Positions 21,012 through 30,945 of a stretch of DNA of 64,000 nt are shown here, piece by piece. A program made the translations under genes and the position numbers. Under the pieces are notes generated by a model, which saw nothing but the letters and a program-made list of their open reading frames with translations, was not told the DNA's origin and searched no databases. How positions within the stretch are numbered: the stretch's first letter is position 1; the number at the start of each line of letters is the position of its first letter. This DNA is from Streptomyces sp. WAC08241 (GTDB taxonomy: Bacteria; Actinomycetota; Actinomycetes; Streptomycetales; Streptomycetaceae), in assembly GCA_007858575.1 (NCBI GenBank), contig CP042279.1, positions 5,458,501 to 5,522,500 on the forward strand. The letters are read 5' to 3'.

Positions 21012-21044
21012 CGTGCTGATGTATCGAGCCGATACATCAGCACG
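21012..21044. promoter_or_regulatory. Perfect 33-bp PadR-type operator
   Basis: 15-bp arms (21012-21026 and 21030-21044) are exact reverse complements around AGC. The core ATGTAT-N7-ATACAT resembles the ATGTAT/ATACAT operator known for PadR repressors. It lies 34 bp before the PadR start, so autoregulation is likely. It sits in the 364-bp gap between divergent pbp and padR, which has no gene. Confidence 0.8.
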
Positions 21045-21077
21045 GCATAAGGGCACCGGAAGCGGAGGAGGCGACGG

Positions 21078-21824
21078 ATGAGCAGACGCTCCGGCATCCT
21101 CGAATTCGCCGTCCTCGGCCTGCTGCGCGAGGCGCCGATGCACGGATACGAGCTGCGGAAGCGGCTCAACACCTCGCTGGGCGTCTTCCGCGCCTTCAGC
21201 TACGGAACGCTGTACCCCTGCCTCAAGACGCTGGTCGCAAACGGCTGGTTGATCGAGGAACCGGGCAGCGCTCCCGAGGACACCCTCGCCGCGTCGCTCG
21301 CGGGGCGCCGGACCAAGATCGTCTACCGGCTGACCCCGGAAGGTAAGGAGCACTTCGAGGAGCTCCTCTCCCACACGGGGCCGGACTCCTGGGAGGACGA
21401 GCACTTCGCCGCCCGCTTCGCCTTCTTCGGGCAGACCGAGCGCGAGGTGCGGATGCGCGTCCTCGAAGGCCGCCGCAGCCGGCTGGAGGAGCGCCTGGAG
21501 AAGATGCGCGCCTCCCTGGCCCGGACGCGCGAGCGCCTCGACGACTACACGCTTGAGCTGCAGCGCCACGGCATGGAGTCCGTGGAGCGCGAAGTGCGCT
21601 GGCTGAACGAGCTCATCGAGAGCGAGCGAGCGGGCGGGATCGGCGATCCGGCCCCGGAACCGCCGCTCTGCACGACAACGATTCTGGAGAAACGGGCGGC
21701 CTGCCCCGGCACGGGGCAGTACCCGGCCGGATCCGTCCGACGACACCACCACGTGAGACCCCGCACACAGCAGGGCTTCACACGATCACACAGGGAGCAA
21801 CCGGAATGGGTTCGGTTCGCGTAG
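21078..21824 (+). CDS. PadR-family transcriptional regulator
   Basis: PadR winged helix at the N-terminus (EFAVLGLLREAPMHGYELRK, GTLYPCLKTLVANGWL) and a C-terminal dimerising coiled coil (ARTRERLDDYTLELQRHGME, EREVRWLNELIESE). An AGCGGAGGAGG ribosome site precedes the ATG. As read, the frame runs to 21824, overlapping inoA; the last 60 or so residues look non-native, so a small frame error after about 21640 and an earlier stop are likely. Such regulators respond to small phenolics or stress; here the neighbour inoA is a candidate target. Confidence 0.85.
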   Translation: MSRRSGILEFAVLGLLREAPMHGYELRKRLNTSLGVFRAFSYGTLYPCLKTLVANGWLIEEPGSAPEDTLAASLAGRRTKIVYRLTPEGKEHFEELLSHTGPDSWEDEHFAARFAFFGQTEREVRMRVLEGRRSRLEERLEKMRASLARTRERLDDYTLELQRHGMESVEREVRWLNELIESERAGGIGDPAPEPPLCTTTILEKRAACPGTGQYPAGSVRRHHHVRPRTQQGFTRSHREQPEWVRFA

Positions 21825-22888
21825 CCATCGTCGGCGTGGGCAACTGCGCCGCCTCGCTGGTCCAGGGCGTCGAGTACTACAAGGACGCCGACCCGGCGAC
21901 CAAGGTGCCCGGCCTGATGCACGTCCAGTTCGGCGACTACCACGTCGGTGACGTCGAGTTCGTCGCCGCCTTCGACGTCGACGCGAAGAAGGTCGGCCTC
22001 GACCTCTCCGACGCCATCGGCGCCAGCGAGAACAACACCATCAAGATCTGCGACGTCCCGAACGCGGGCGTCACGGTCCAGCGCGGCCACACCCTCGACG
22101 GTCTCGGCAAGTACTACCGCCAGACCATCGAGGAGTCCGCCGAGGAGCCGGTCGACGTCGTCCAGATCCTCAAGGACCGCCAGGTCGACGTCCTCGTCTG
22201 CTACCTGCCGGTGGGCTCCGAGGAGGCCGCGAAGTTCTACGCGCAGGCCGCCATCGACGCCAAGGTCGCCTTCGTCAACGCCCTCCCGGTCTTCATCGCC
22301 GGCACCAAGGAGTGGGCGGACAAGTTCACCGAGGCGGGCGTCCCGATCGTCGGCGACGACATCAAGTCGCAGGTCGGCGCGACCATCACGCACCGCGTGA
22401 TGGCGAAGCTGTTCGAGGACCGCGGTGTCCGTCTCGAGCGCACCATGCAGCTCAACGTCGGCGGCAACATGGACTTCAAGAACATGCTGGAGCGCGAGCG
22501 CCTGGAGTCCAAGAAGATCTCCAAGACGCAGGCCGTCACCTCGCAGATCCCCGACCGCGAGCTGGGCGAGAAGAACGTCCACATCGGCCCGTCGGACTAC
22601 GTGGCCTGGCTGGACGACCGCAAGTGGGCGTACGTGCGCCTCGAGGGCCGCGCCTTCGGCGACGTCCCGCTGAACCTGGAGTACAAGCTCGAGGTGTGGG
22701 ACTCCCCGAACTCGGCCGGTGTCATCATCGACGCCCTGCGCGCCGCGAAGATCGCCAAGGACCGGGGCATCGGTGGCCCCATCCTCTCGGCGTCCTCGTA
22801 CTTCATGAAGTCCCCGCCGGTGCAGTACTTCGACGACGAGGCCCTCGCCAACGTCGAGAAGTTCATCAAGGGCGAGGTCGAGCGCTGA
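21806..22888 (+). CDS. inoA: myo-Inositol-1-phosphate synthase
   Basis: Intact 360-aa enzyme. Rossmann NAD motif VAIVGVGNCAASLVQGVEYY at the N-terminus, then ALPVFIAGTKEWADKF, DDIKSQVGATITHRVMAKLF and MQLNVGGNMDFKNML, the conserved catalytic-core segments of this family. It cyclises glucose 6-phosphate to inositol 1-phosphate, feeding phosphatidylinositol and mycothiol synthesis. Gene follows padR and is likely in its operon. One of the cleanest long frames here. Confidence 0.96.
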   Translation: MGSVRVAIVGVGNCAASLVQGVEYYKDADPATKVPGLMHVQFGDYHVGDVEFVAAFDVDAKKVGLDLSDAIGASENNTIKICDVPNAGVTVQRGHTLDGLGKYYRQTIEESAEEPVDVVQILKDRQVDVLVCYLPVGSEEAAKFYAQAAIDAKVAFVNALPVFIAGTKEWADKFTEAGVPIVGDDIKSQVGATITHRVMAKLFEDRGVRLERTMQLNVGGNMDFKNMLERERLESKKISKTQAVTSQIPDRELGEKNVHIGPSDYVAWLDDRKWAYVRLEGRAFGDVPLNLEYKLEVWDSPNSAGVIIDALRAAKIAKDRGIGGPILSASSYFMKSPPVQYFDDEALANVEKFIKGEVER

Positions 22889-22959
22889 TCACGCCGCACG
22901 CCTGACGGCTGACGGCTGAGCACGCCGCACGCGTGACGGCCGATCACGCCGCGGCTGAC

Positions 22960-22994
22960 GAGGAGGGCCCCGGGCACTGCCCGGGGCCCTCCTC
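22960..22994 (+). terminator. Strong terminator after inoA
   Basis: 17-bp arms (22960-22976 with 22978-22994) are perfectly complementary. Upstream, 22886-22960 contains three diverged copies of an ATCACGCCGC...TGACGGC unit of about 25-30 bp. Confidence 0.8.
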
Positions 22995-23013
22995 GTGTGT
23001 GAGTCTTGCTGCC

Positions 23014-24268
23014 ATGTCCGTCGTACGTGATCTGCGCGTACTCCTGCGCCTGACGAACTTCCGCCGCCTGCTCGCCGTCCGGCTGCTCTCCCAGTGCGCC
23101 GACGGCGTCTACCAGGTGGCCCTGGCCACGTACGTCGTCTTCTCCCCGAGAAACAGACCTCCCCCACCGCGATCGCCTCCGCCATGGCGGTGCTCCTGCT
23201 CCCGTACTCGCTCGTGGGACCCTTCGCCGGCGTGCTCTCGACCGCTGGCAGCGCCGCCAGGTCTTCCTGTACGGGAACCTCCTGCGCGCCCTGCTCGCGT
23301 GCGGGACCGCGGTGCTCGTCCTCGCCTCCGTGCCCGACTGGCTCTTCTACGCCTCCGCGCTCTCCGTCACGGCCGTCAACCGCTTCGTCCTCGCGGGGCT
23401 CTCGGCCTCGCTCCCGCGCGTCGTCGACGACGAACGGCTGGTCGTGGCGAACGCGCTCTCCCCACCGCCGGCACGCTCGCCGCGACCGTCGGCGGCGGTC
23501 TCGCCTTCGGCGTCAAGCTGCTCGCCGACGGTTCCGACGCCGCCGTGGTGGCCTTCGGCGCCGTCCTCTACCTCTGCGCCGCCCTCGCCTCCCTGCGGAT
23601 GTCCCGGGAGCTCCTCGGCCCCGATCCGGACCTCGTGCCCCAGCGCCTCGCCACGGCCCTGCGATCGACGGCGCGCGGCCTTGCCGAGGGCTGCGCCACC
23701 TCACCGAGCGGCGGCCCGCCCTCCGGGCGCTCACCGCGGTGGGCCTCATACGGTTCTGCTACGGCGCCCTGCTCGTCGCCGTGCTCATGCTCTGCCGCTA
23801 CACCTGGAGCTCCACCGAGTCCGAGGGGCTCGCCCTCCTCGGACTCGCCGTCGCCCTGTCGGGGCGGGCTTCTTCGCCGCCGCGATCCTCTCCCCGTGGG
23901 CGGTCCGCCGGCTCGGCCCCTTCGGCTGGATGACCGTGTGCACGGCGTCAGCGGCCGTGCTCGAACCGGCCCTCGGCCTGACCTTCGCCCCCGTGCCCTT
24001 CCTCGTCGCCGCCTTCCTCCTCGGGCTCATCACCCAGGGAGCCAAGATCGCGACGGACACGGTGGTGCAGACGTCGGTGGACGACGCCTACCGGGGCCGG
24101 ATCTTCTCGCTCTACGACGTGCTGTTCAACGTCGCCTTCGTCGGCGCGGCCGGGGTCGCGGCCCTCATGCTGCCGCCCGACGGCCGCTCGGCCCCGCTGA
24201 TCGTCCTGGTGGCCGTGATCTACGGGGCGACGGCCGTGGCTCTGCGCGGAGAACGCGCGAAGGGATGA
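23014..24268 (+). CDS. MFS transporter
   Basis: About 420 aa, roughly 12 membrane segments after joining frames: LTNFRRLLAVRLLSQCADGV at the N-terminus, LLPYSLVGPFAGVLS, VADLVRFCYG-like middle (LTAVGLIRFCYGALLVAVLM) and C-terminal DDAYRGRIFSLYDVLFNVAF. Such MFS permeases sit beside pcnA in many Streptomyces. Breaks near 23147, 23245, 23460, 23690 and 23865. The substrate is unknown. It converges on the CCA transferase across two parS sites. Confidence 0.82.
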
Positions 24269-24280
24269 CGAAGGGGTGAT

Positions 24281-24294
24281 GTTTCACGTGAAAC
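24281..24294. other. parS centromere site 5
   Basis: Exact GTTTCACGTGAAAC 13 bp after the MFS stop. Confidence 0.95.
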
Positions 24295-24330
24295 ACCACC
24301 CCTCATGGAGCGCCTGCCGGATGGCCCGGT

Positions 24331-24344
24331 GTTTCACGTGAAAC
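24331..24344. other. parS centromere site 6
   Basis: Exact GTTTCACGTGAAAC 50 bp from site 5, between convergent genes. Confidence 0.95.
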
Positions 24345-24368
24345 ACCGGCCCGCCCGACGGGGACGGC

Positions 24369-25834
24369 TCAGCCCTGCGCTTCCCACCACTCCTTGAGGG
24401 CGGTGACGGCCTGATCGTGCTCCATCGGACCGTTCTCCAGCCGGAGCTCGAGCAGGAACTTGTACGCCTGCCCGATGGCCGGGCCGGGACCGATGCCCAG
24501 GATCTCCTGGATCTGGTTGCCGTCGAGGTCGGGGCGGATCGCGTCCAGCTCCTCCTGCTCCTGGAGCTGGGCGATGCGGTCCTCCAGGCCGTCATAGGCA
24601 CGGGAGAGCGCGGCCGCCTTGCGCTTGTTGCGCGTGGTGCAGTCCGAGCGGGTCAGCTTGTGCAGCCGCGAGAGCAGGGGTCCGGCGTCCCGCACGTAGC
24701 GACGCACGGCCGAGTCGGTCCACTCCCCGGTCCCGTACCCGTGGAAGCGGAGGTGCAGCTCCACGAGACGGGAGACGTCCTTGATCATCTCGTTGGAGTA
24801 CTTGAGCGCGGTCATGCGCTTCTTGGTCATCTTCGCGCCCACGACTTCGTGGTGGTGGAAGGAGACCCGCCCGTCCTTCTCGAAGCGACGGGTCCGCGGC
24901 TTGCCGATGTCGTGCAGCAGGGCCGCGATGCGCAGCACCAGGTCGGGACCGTCCTCCTCCAGGTCGATCGCCTGGTCGAGCACGGTCAGCGAGTGCTCGT
25001 AGACGTCCTTGTGCCGGTGGTGCTCGTCGCTCTCCAGTCGCAGCGACGGCAGCTCGGGCAGCACGTGGTCGGCGAGGCCGGTGTCCACGAGCAGGCCGAG
25101 GCCCTTCCGCGGGTGCGCCGAGAGGAGGAGCTTGTTGAGCTCCTCGCGGATGCGCTCGGCGGAGACGATCTCGATCCGGCCGGACATCTCCTCCATGGCC
25201 GCGACGACCTCGGGGGCGACCTCGAAGTCCAACTGGGCGGCGAACCGCGCGGCCCGCATCATGCGCAGCGGATCGTCGGAGAAGGACTCCTCCGGGGTGC
25301 CCGGCGTGCGCAGCACCCGGGCGGCCAGGTCCTCCAGACCGCCGTACGGGTCGACGAACTCCTTCTCGGGAGGGCCACGGCCATGGCGTTGACGGTGAAG
25401 TCACGCCGGACGAGGTCCTCCTCGATCGAGTCGCCGTAGGAGACCTCGGGCTTGCGCGAGGTCCGGTCGTACGCCTCCGAGCGGTACGTGGTGACCTCGA
25501 TCTGGAAGCGCTGGACGGTGTCCCCGACACGGGCGTCCTTCTGGCAGCCGACCGTCCCGAAGGCGATCCCGACCTCCCACACGGCGTCGGCCCACGGGCG
25601 GACGATCTTCAGCACGTCCTCGGGGCGGGCGTCGGTGGTGAAGTCCAGGTCGTTGCCGAGCCGGCCGAGCAGGGCGTCCCGTACCGAGCCACCGACCAGC
25701 GCGAGGCTGAACCCGGCTTCCTGGAAGCGGCGGGCGAGGTCGTCGGCGGCAGGGGACACACGCAGCAGTTCGCTGACCGCGCGGCGTTGCACCTGACTCA
25801 GTGCAGTGGGGGTGTCTTCGTTGGCGTTCGGCAC
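24369..25834 (-). CDS. pcnA: CCA tRNA nucleotidyltransferase
   Basis: About 488 aa. The nucleotidyltransferase head has LVGGSVRDALLGRLGNDLDF, with the DxD metal motif, then RRDFTVNAMAV; the body has DDPLRMMRAARFAAQLDFEV and an HD domain (HDIGKPRTRRFEKDGRVSFH). It adds or repairs the CCA end of tRNAs, needed here because both tRNA genes lack an encoded CCA. One break near 25370 from a short C run. Start GTG 25832-25834 (MPNANEDTPTALSQV). Divergent from the DUF6049 gene. Confidence 0.94.
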
Positions 25835-26078
25835 AACAGAAAAGGGTACGTGCCCCGATCCACCGCGACGTCCTCGTTTTCCCGGGGCGGAACCGCCCGT
25901 TTCCGGGGCGCGGCGCCGCCCGGCCGCGCTCACCGGAGGCCGGCCGAAGATCACCCGGAGCACTCCCCGGCACTTGCTCCCAGCGTGCCTCGTTACCATG
26001 CCTGGACACAGCAACCGGAAACCACCGCCAGCACGGGCACCACTGGCACCACAGACAACGACGAGGACGGGCGAAGGC

Positions 26079-28507
26079 GTGGCCGAGGCGGCAGACATCA
26101 AGGGGACCGGTCCTCACCTGCCCGCCGATGGCTGCGGCGCACACTCACCGTCGCCGTCGGGGCGCCGCTCCTCGCCGGACTGCTCCAGGCACCGGTGGTC
26201 ACCTCCTCCGCGGTCGCCGCTCCTCGGCGACCACCGCCGAGGACGCCACCGGCTCGAAGACCGTCGACGTGTCGCTCGACACCCTGACCCCGAACACACC
26301 GGTCGAGGGCGACACCGTCACCCTCACCGGCACGGTGACCAACCGGGGCAAGAGGACCGTCACCGACGCGTCCGTCGAACTGCGCGTCGGCCCCCGGATG
26401 ACCAGCCGCAGCGAGATCGAGCAGGTGACGGGGCGCACGGGCTACCGGAGCGACAGCGATCCCGCTCCCGCGCAGGACGCCCCCACCGCCAAGATCCCCA
26501 AGCTGGGCGCCGGCCTCAGCGCGGAGTTCTCCTCTCCGTCCCGGTCTCCGACCTCGCGCTCGACGAGGCGGGCGTCTACCAACTCGGCGTCTCCCTCAGC
26601 GGACAGACCTCGGACCGCCCCTACTCCCGGGTGCTCGGCATCGAGCGGACCTTCCTGCCGTACCAGCCCGAGGCCACCGAGAAGAAGACCCAGATCAGCT
26701 ACCTCTGGCCGCTGATCTCCTCGGCCCACGTCTCGGCGGAGACGGCCACGGACGACCAGCAGACCCCGGTCTTCGAGGACGACGCCCTGGCGGCCGAGCT
26801 GCGTCCCGGCGGACGCCTCGACCAGATGGTCACGCTGGGCAAGGACCTGCCGGTCACCTGGGTGATCGACCCGGACCTCCTCGCCACGGTCGACGCCATG
26901 GCGAACGGCTACCGCGTCAAGGAAGGCTCCCTGCACGTCCCCGGCGCGAACAGGGAACTCGCCGAGCGGTGGCTGGGCGCGCTGGAGAAGGCGGTGCAGG
27001 GGCACAAGGTCGTCGCCCTCCCCTTCGCCGATCCCGACCTCGCCTCCCTGGCCCACCACGGCAAGGACGTCCCCGGCTCCCTGGGGCACCTCCAGTCGGC
27101 GACCGCCCTCGCCGGAATGACGGTCGAGACCATCCTCCACGTACAGCCCTCCACCGACTTCGCCTGGCCCGTCGACGGGGCCGTCGACCCCGCCATCGTG
27201 TCGGTCGCGACCTCGGCCGGCGCCGACAAGGTGATCGCCCGCAGCGACAGCGTCCGCGACGACCTCTCCTACACGCCGTCGGCGGCCCGCCCCTGGGCAA
27301 CGGCAGCACCACGGCCGTGGTGAGCGACGCCCTGCTGTCCACCGCCTTCGAAGGGGACATGGTCCGCGCGGAGGGGTCCACGCTCGCCGTCCAGGAGTTC
27401 CTCTCCCAGACGCTCGCGATCACCCTGGAGCAGCCGGAGAAGCAGCGGAGCGTCGTGGTCGCCCCCAGCGGGTGCCGACCGTCGCCCAGGCCCAGACCAT
27501 GGCGACCGCCCTGCGCGGCCTCTCCGGCCGGCGCTGGAGCCAGCCGAGCGACCTCGTCGCGGCGGCCACGGCCAAGCCGGACCCGGACGCCTCCACCTCG
27601 GTGCCCGGCAGCGCGCGGTACCCGAAGAAGCTGCGCGACCAGGAGCTGCCGGTCCAGGCCTTCCGCGACATGAAGACCACCCGGGACGAGCTGAACGACT
27701 TCAAGGTCGTCCTGACCCTCCCGGACCGCGTCGTGACCCCGTTCGGCACCGCGATCAACCGCGAGATGTCGACCTCCTGGCGCGACCGGACCAGAGCGGC
27801 CACGATCTACCGCGGCAACGTCCTGGACTACCTGCAGGAGCTCACCAAGAGCATCCAGCTCGTCGACAAGTCGGACCTCACGCTCTCCGGCCGTAGCGCG
27901 ACGATCCCCGTGACCGTCCAGAACAAGCTGGTCCAGGGCGTGGACCACCTGGTGCTGCGCCTCACCTCCAACAACAAGAACCGGTTGAAGATCAACGGCG
28001 ACAGGATCGCCGAGCTGCCCGTGAAGGTCGGCGCCGGACACAACCAGTCGGTGAAGTTCGACGCCACGGCCGCCGTCAACGGCCAGGTGCCGGTGACGGC
28101 CCAGCTCTACACCGAGGACGGCACCCCTACGGGAAGCCGATGTCGTTCATCGTGAAGGTCTCCGAGATCACTCCCACGGTAATGCTGGTGATCGCCGGCG
28201 GTGTCCTCCTGCTCGCCCTCGCCGGTGTGCGGATGTACACCCAGCGCAAGCGGCTGGCCGCCCAGACCGCCGAAGCCGAAGCGAACGGAGCCGCCGACGC
28301 CGAGGCGCCCGAAGCCGAAGCGGCCGACGCCGAGGCGCCCGGAGAGGCGGAGAAGGCCGGGGAGCCGGAAGGTGCCGGAGCGGACGGGCCGGGCGCGGAG
28401 CCGGGGAGGGCGGCGCGGGCGGACCCGAGCAGCCGAGTGACCCGACACCGGACACCGGGCCCGAAAGCGGCGACCCGTCGGCCACGGGTGAGAAAGTGGA
28501 CCGTTGA
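26079..28507 (+). CDS. DUF6049-like secreted/membrane protein
   Basis: About 810 aa. A signal-like N-terminus (LRRTLTVAVGAPLLAGLLQA) is followed by a conserved-looking extracytoplasmic beta-rich region (LDTLTPNTPVEGDTVTLTGT), a polysaccharide-deacetylase-like middle (LGKDLPVTWVIDPDLLATVD), and a C-terminal membrane helix (PTVMLVIAGGVLLLALAGV) with an acidic Ala/Glu/Pro tail. It always seems to sit between the CCA transferase and murJ in Streptomyces, suggesting an envelope role. At least seven frame breaks (26120-28420). The start is uncertain; a GTG at 26079 is used, ATG 25999 is an alternative. No biochemical function is known to me. Confidence 0.7.
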
Positions 28508-28552
28508 GCGATGTCGTGGCCGGTCGGCCGGGGACGATGAGGTGGGGTAACC

Positions 28553-30828
28553 ATGAACGCGCCGTACGACGGTGACCGCGGCCAGGGCGCGGGCGGCACC
28601 GCGCCGTCCGGTGGGACGCCCGCGGCACCCTCGGGTCCCGGCCACCCATCGGCCCAGGACCCGCGGCAGGGTGCCCCCGCGCAGCACCCGCACGGGCAGG
28701 ACCCCTACGCGCAGGACCCGTACCAGCAGGGCGACCCCTACGCGCAGAACCCGTACGCCCAGGACTCCCACGTCCAGGACCCCTACGTCCAGGACGCCTT
28801 CGCCCACGACCCGTACCGGGCGCAGGACCTCTCCGCGCAGGACCCGGTGTCCGAGGCGCTCTACGACCGCGCCGCGCACCCGCCGCCGCCCCCCGGCACC
28901 TACCAGGACCCCCAGGCGCTCTACCAGCAGCCGGCCGCGTCCCCGCACGCCCCCGACCCCCGGGTGTGGGCGCAGACCCCGGCGCCGGAGCCCGACGGCC
29001 CTCGCGCCACCTGCCGTACGGCGACGACGCGCGCACGGTCCAGTTCACCGGCGTCGACGACCTGGTGACCCGGGCGAGCGAGGAGGCGCCCGAGCCGGAC
29101 GCCTTCGCGCACCTCTACCGGGACCAGCAGGCGCCCGGCCAGGTGCCCCCGCCCACCCCGGAGCCCGATCTGCTGCCCGCGCCCGCCCCCAAGAAGACCG
29201 GACGCGCCTCCGGGCTGCTCAAGTCGAGCGCGGTGATGGCGGCCGGCACCCTGGTCTCCCGCCTCACCGGCTTCGTCCGCAGCCTGGTGATCACCGGTGC
29301 GCTCGGCGCGGCCCTGCTCGGCGACACCTTCACCATCGCCTACACCCTGCCGACGATGATCTACATCCTCACCGTCGGCGGCGGCCTCAACTCGGTCTTC
29401 GTCCCGCAGCTCGTCCGCGCGATGAAGAACGACGAGGACGGCGGCGAGGCCTTCGCCAACCGGCTGCTCACCCTGGTCATGGTGGCGCTCGGTGCGATCG
29501 TCGCCCTGGCCGTCTTCGCCGCGCCGCTGCTGATCCGGCTGATGTCGAACACCATCGCCGACGACGCGGCGGCGAACAGCGTGGCCGTGACCTTCGCCCG
29601 CTACTGCCTGCCCACGATCTTCTTCATGGGCGTGCACGTGGTGATGGGCCAGATCCTCAACGCCCGCGGCAAGTTCGGCGCGATGATGTGGACCCCGGTC
29701 CTCAACAACATCGTCATGATCGTCACCTTCGGCCTGTTCATCTGGGTCTACGGCACCTCCGCCGAGTCCCAGATGGGCGTGCAGACCATCCCGGACGAGG
29801 GCATCCGGCTGCTCGGCATCGGCACCCTGCTCGGCCTCGTCGTCCAGGCCCTGGCGATGATCCCGTACCTGCGCGAGACGGGCTTCCGCTTCCGGCCCCG
29901 CTTCGACTGGAAGGGCCACGGGCTCGGCAAGACGGTCAAGCTCGCCAAGTGGACCGTGCTCTTCGTCCTCGCCAACCAGGCGGGCGTCCTGGTCGTCACC
30001 CAGCTCGCCACCGCCGCCGGCGAGGAGTCCGGGAAGAACGGCGCGGGCTTCCTCGCCTACTCCAACGCCCAGCTCATCTGGGGCATGCCGCAGGCCATCA
30101 TCACCGTCTCGGTCATGGCCGCCCTGCTGCCGCGGATCTCCCGCGCCGCCCACGACGGCGATCCCGGCGCCGTCCGCGACGACATCTCGCAGGGCCTGCG
30201 GAACTCGGCCGTCGCGATCGTCCCGGTCTCCTTCGCCTTCCTGGCGCTCGGCGTCCCGATGTGCACCCTGCTCTACGCCTCCAGCGGCGTCGAGGCCGCC
30301 CAGGGCATGGGCTTCATCCTGATGGCCTTCGGCCTCGGCCTGATCCCCTACTCCGTCCAGTACGTCGTGCTCCGCGGCTTCTACGCCTATGAGGACACCC
30401 GGACGCCCTTCTACAACACGGTCATCGTCGCCGCCGTCAACGCGGCCGCCTCGGCGGTCTGCTACGTCGTCCTGCCCGCCCAGTGGGCCGTCGTGGGCAT
30501 GGCCGCCTCGTACGGCCTCGCCTACGCGGTCGGTGTCGGCGTCGCCTGGCGCCGGCTCCGCAACCGGCTGGGCGGCGACCTGGACGGCACCCACGTGCTG
30601 CGGACCTACGCCCGGCTCTGCATGGCCTCCGTGCCCGCCGCGATCGTCGCCGGCGCCGTCGGCTTCGGCCTCCTGAAGCTCCTGGGCGAGGGCGCGCTCG
30701 GCTCGCTCGTCGCCCTGGCCGTCGGCGGGGCCGTGCTCCTCGGCGTCTTCTTCGTCGCGGCCAAGCGCATGCGGATCGCGGAACTGAACACCCTGGTCGG
30801 CATGGTCCGCGGCCGTCTGGGACGCTGA
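28553..30828 (+). CDS. murJ: Lipid II flippase MurJ (MviN)
   Basis: About 758 aa. A disordered N-terminus of some 190 residues rich in DPYAQ-type repeats precedes a 14-helix MurJ core beginning LKSSAVMAAGTLVSRLTGFV. Landmarks: FTIAYTLPTMIYILTVGGGL, LPTIFFMGVHVVMGQILNAR, and the LIPYSVQYVVLRGFYAYEDT segment. MurJ flips undecaprenyl-linked lipid II outward. One break near 29000 in the linker. The pseudokinase gene follows 118 bp downstream, the two together matching the fused mycobacterial MviN architecture. Confidence 0.95.
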
Positions 30829-30945
30829 ACCCGAGGTTCCGCACAACCATCGACGGGGACCGCGTGTCGTGCATAGCGTCCGACTGTGGGCACAATTGGC
30901 TTGGCTGTTGGATGTGGCACAACGGATGGGGAGGCAGGAACGACG

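Noticed and set aside
24417..25439. Plus-strand open frame over the CCA transferase
   Set aside because: Antisense shadow of a clearly recognised gene.
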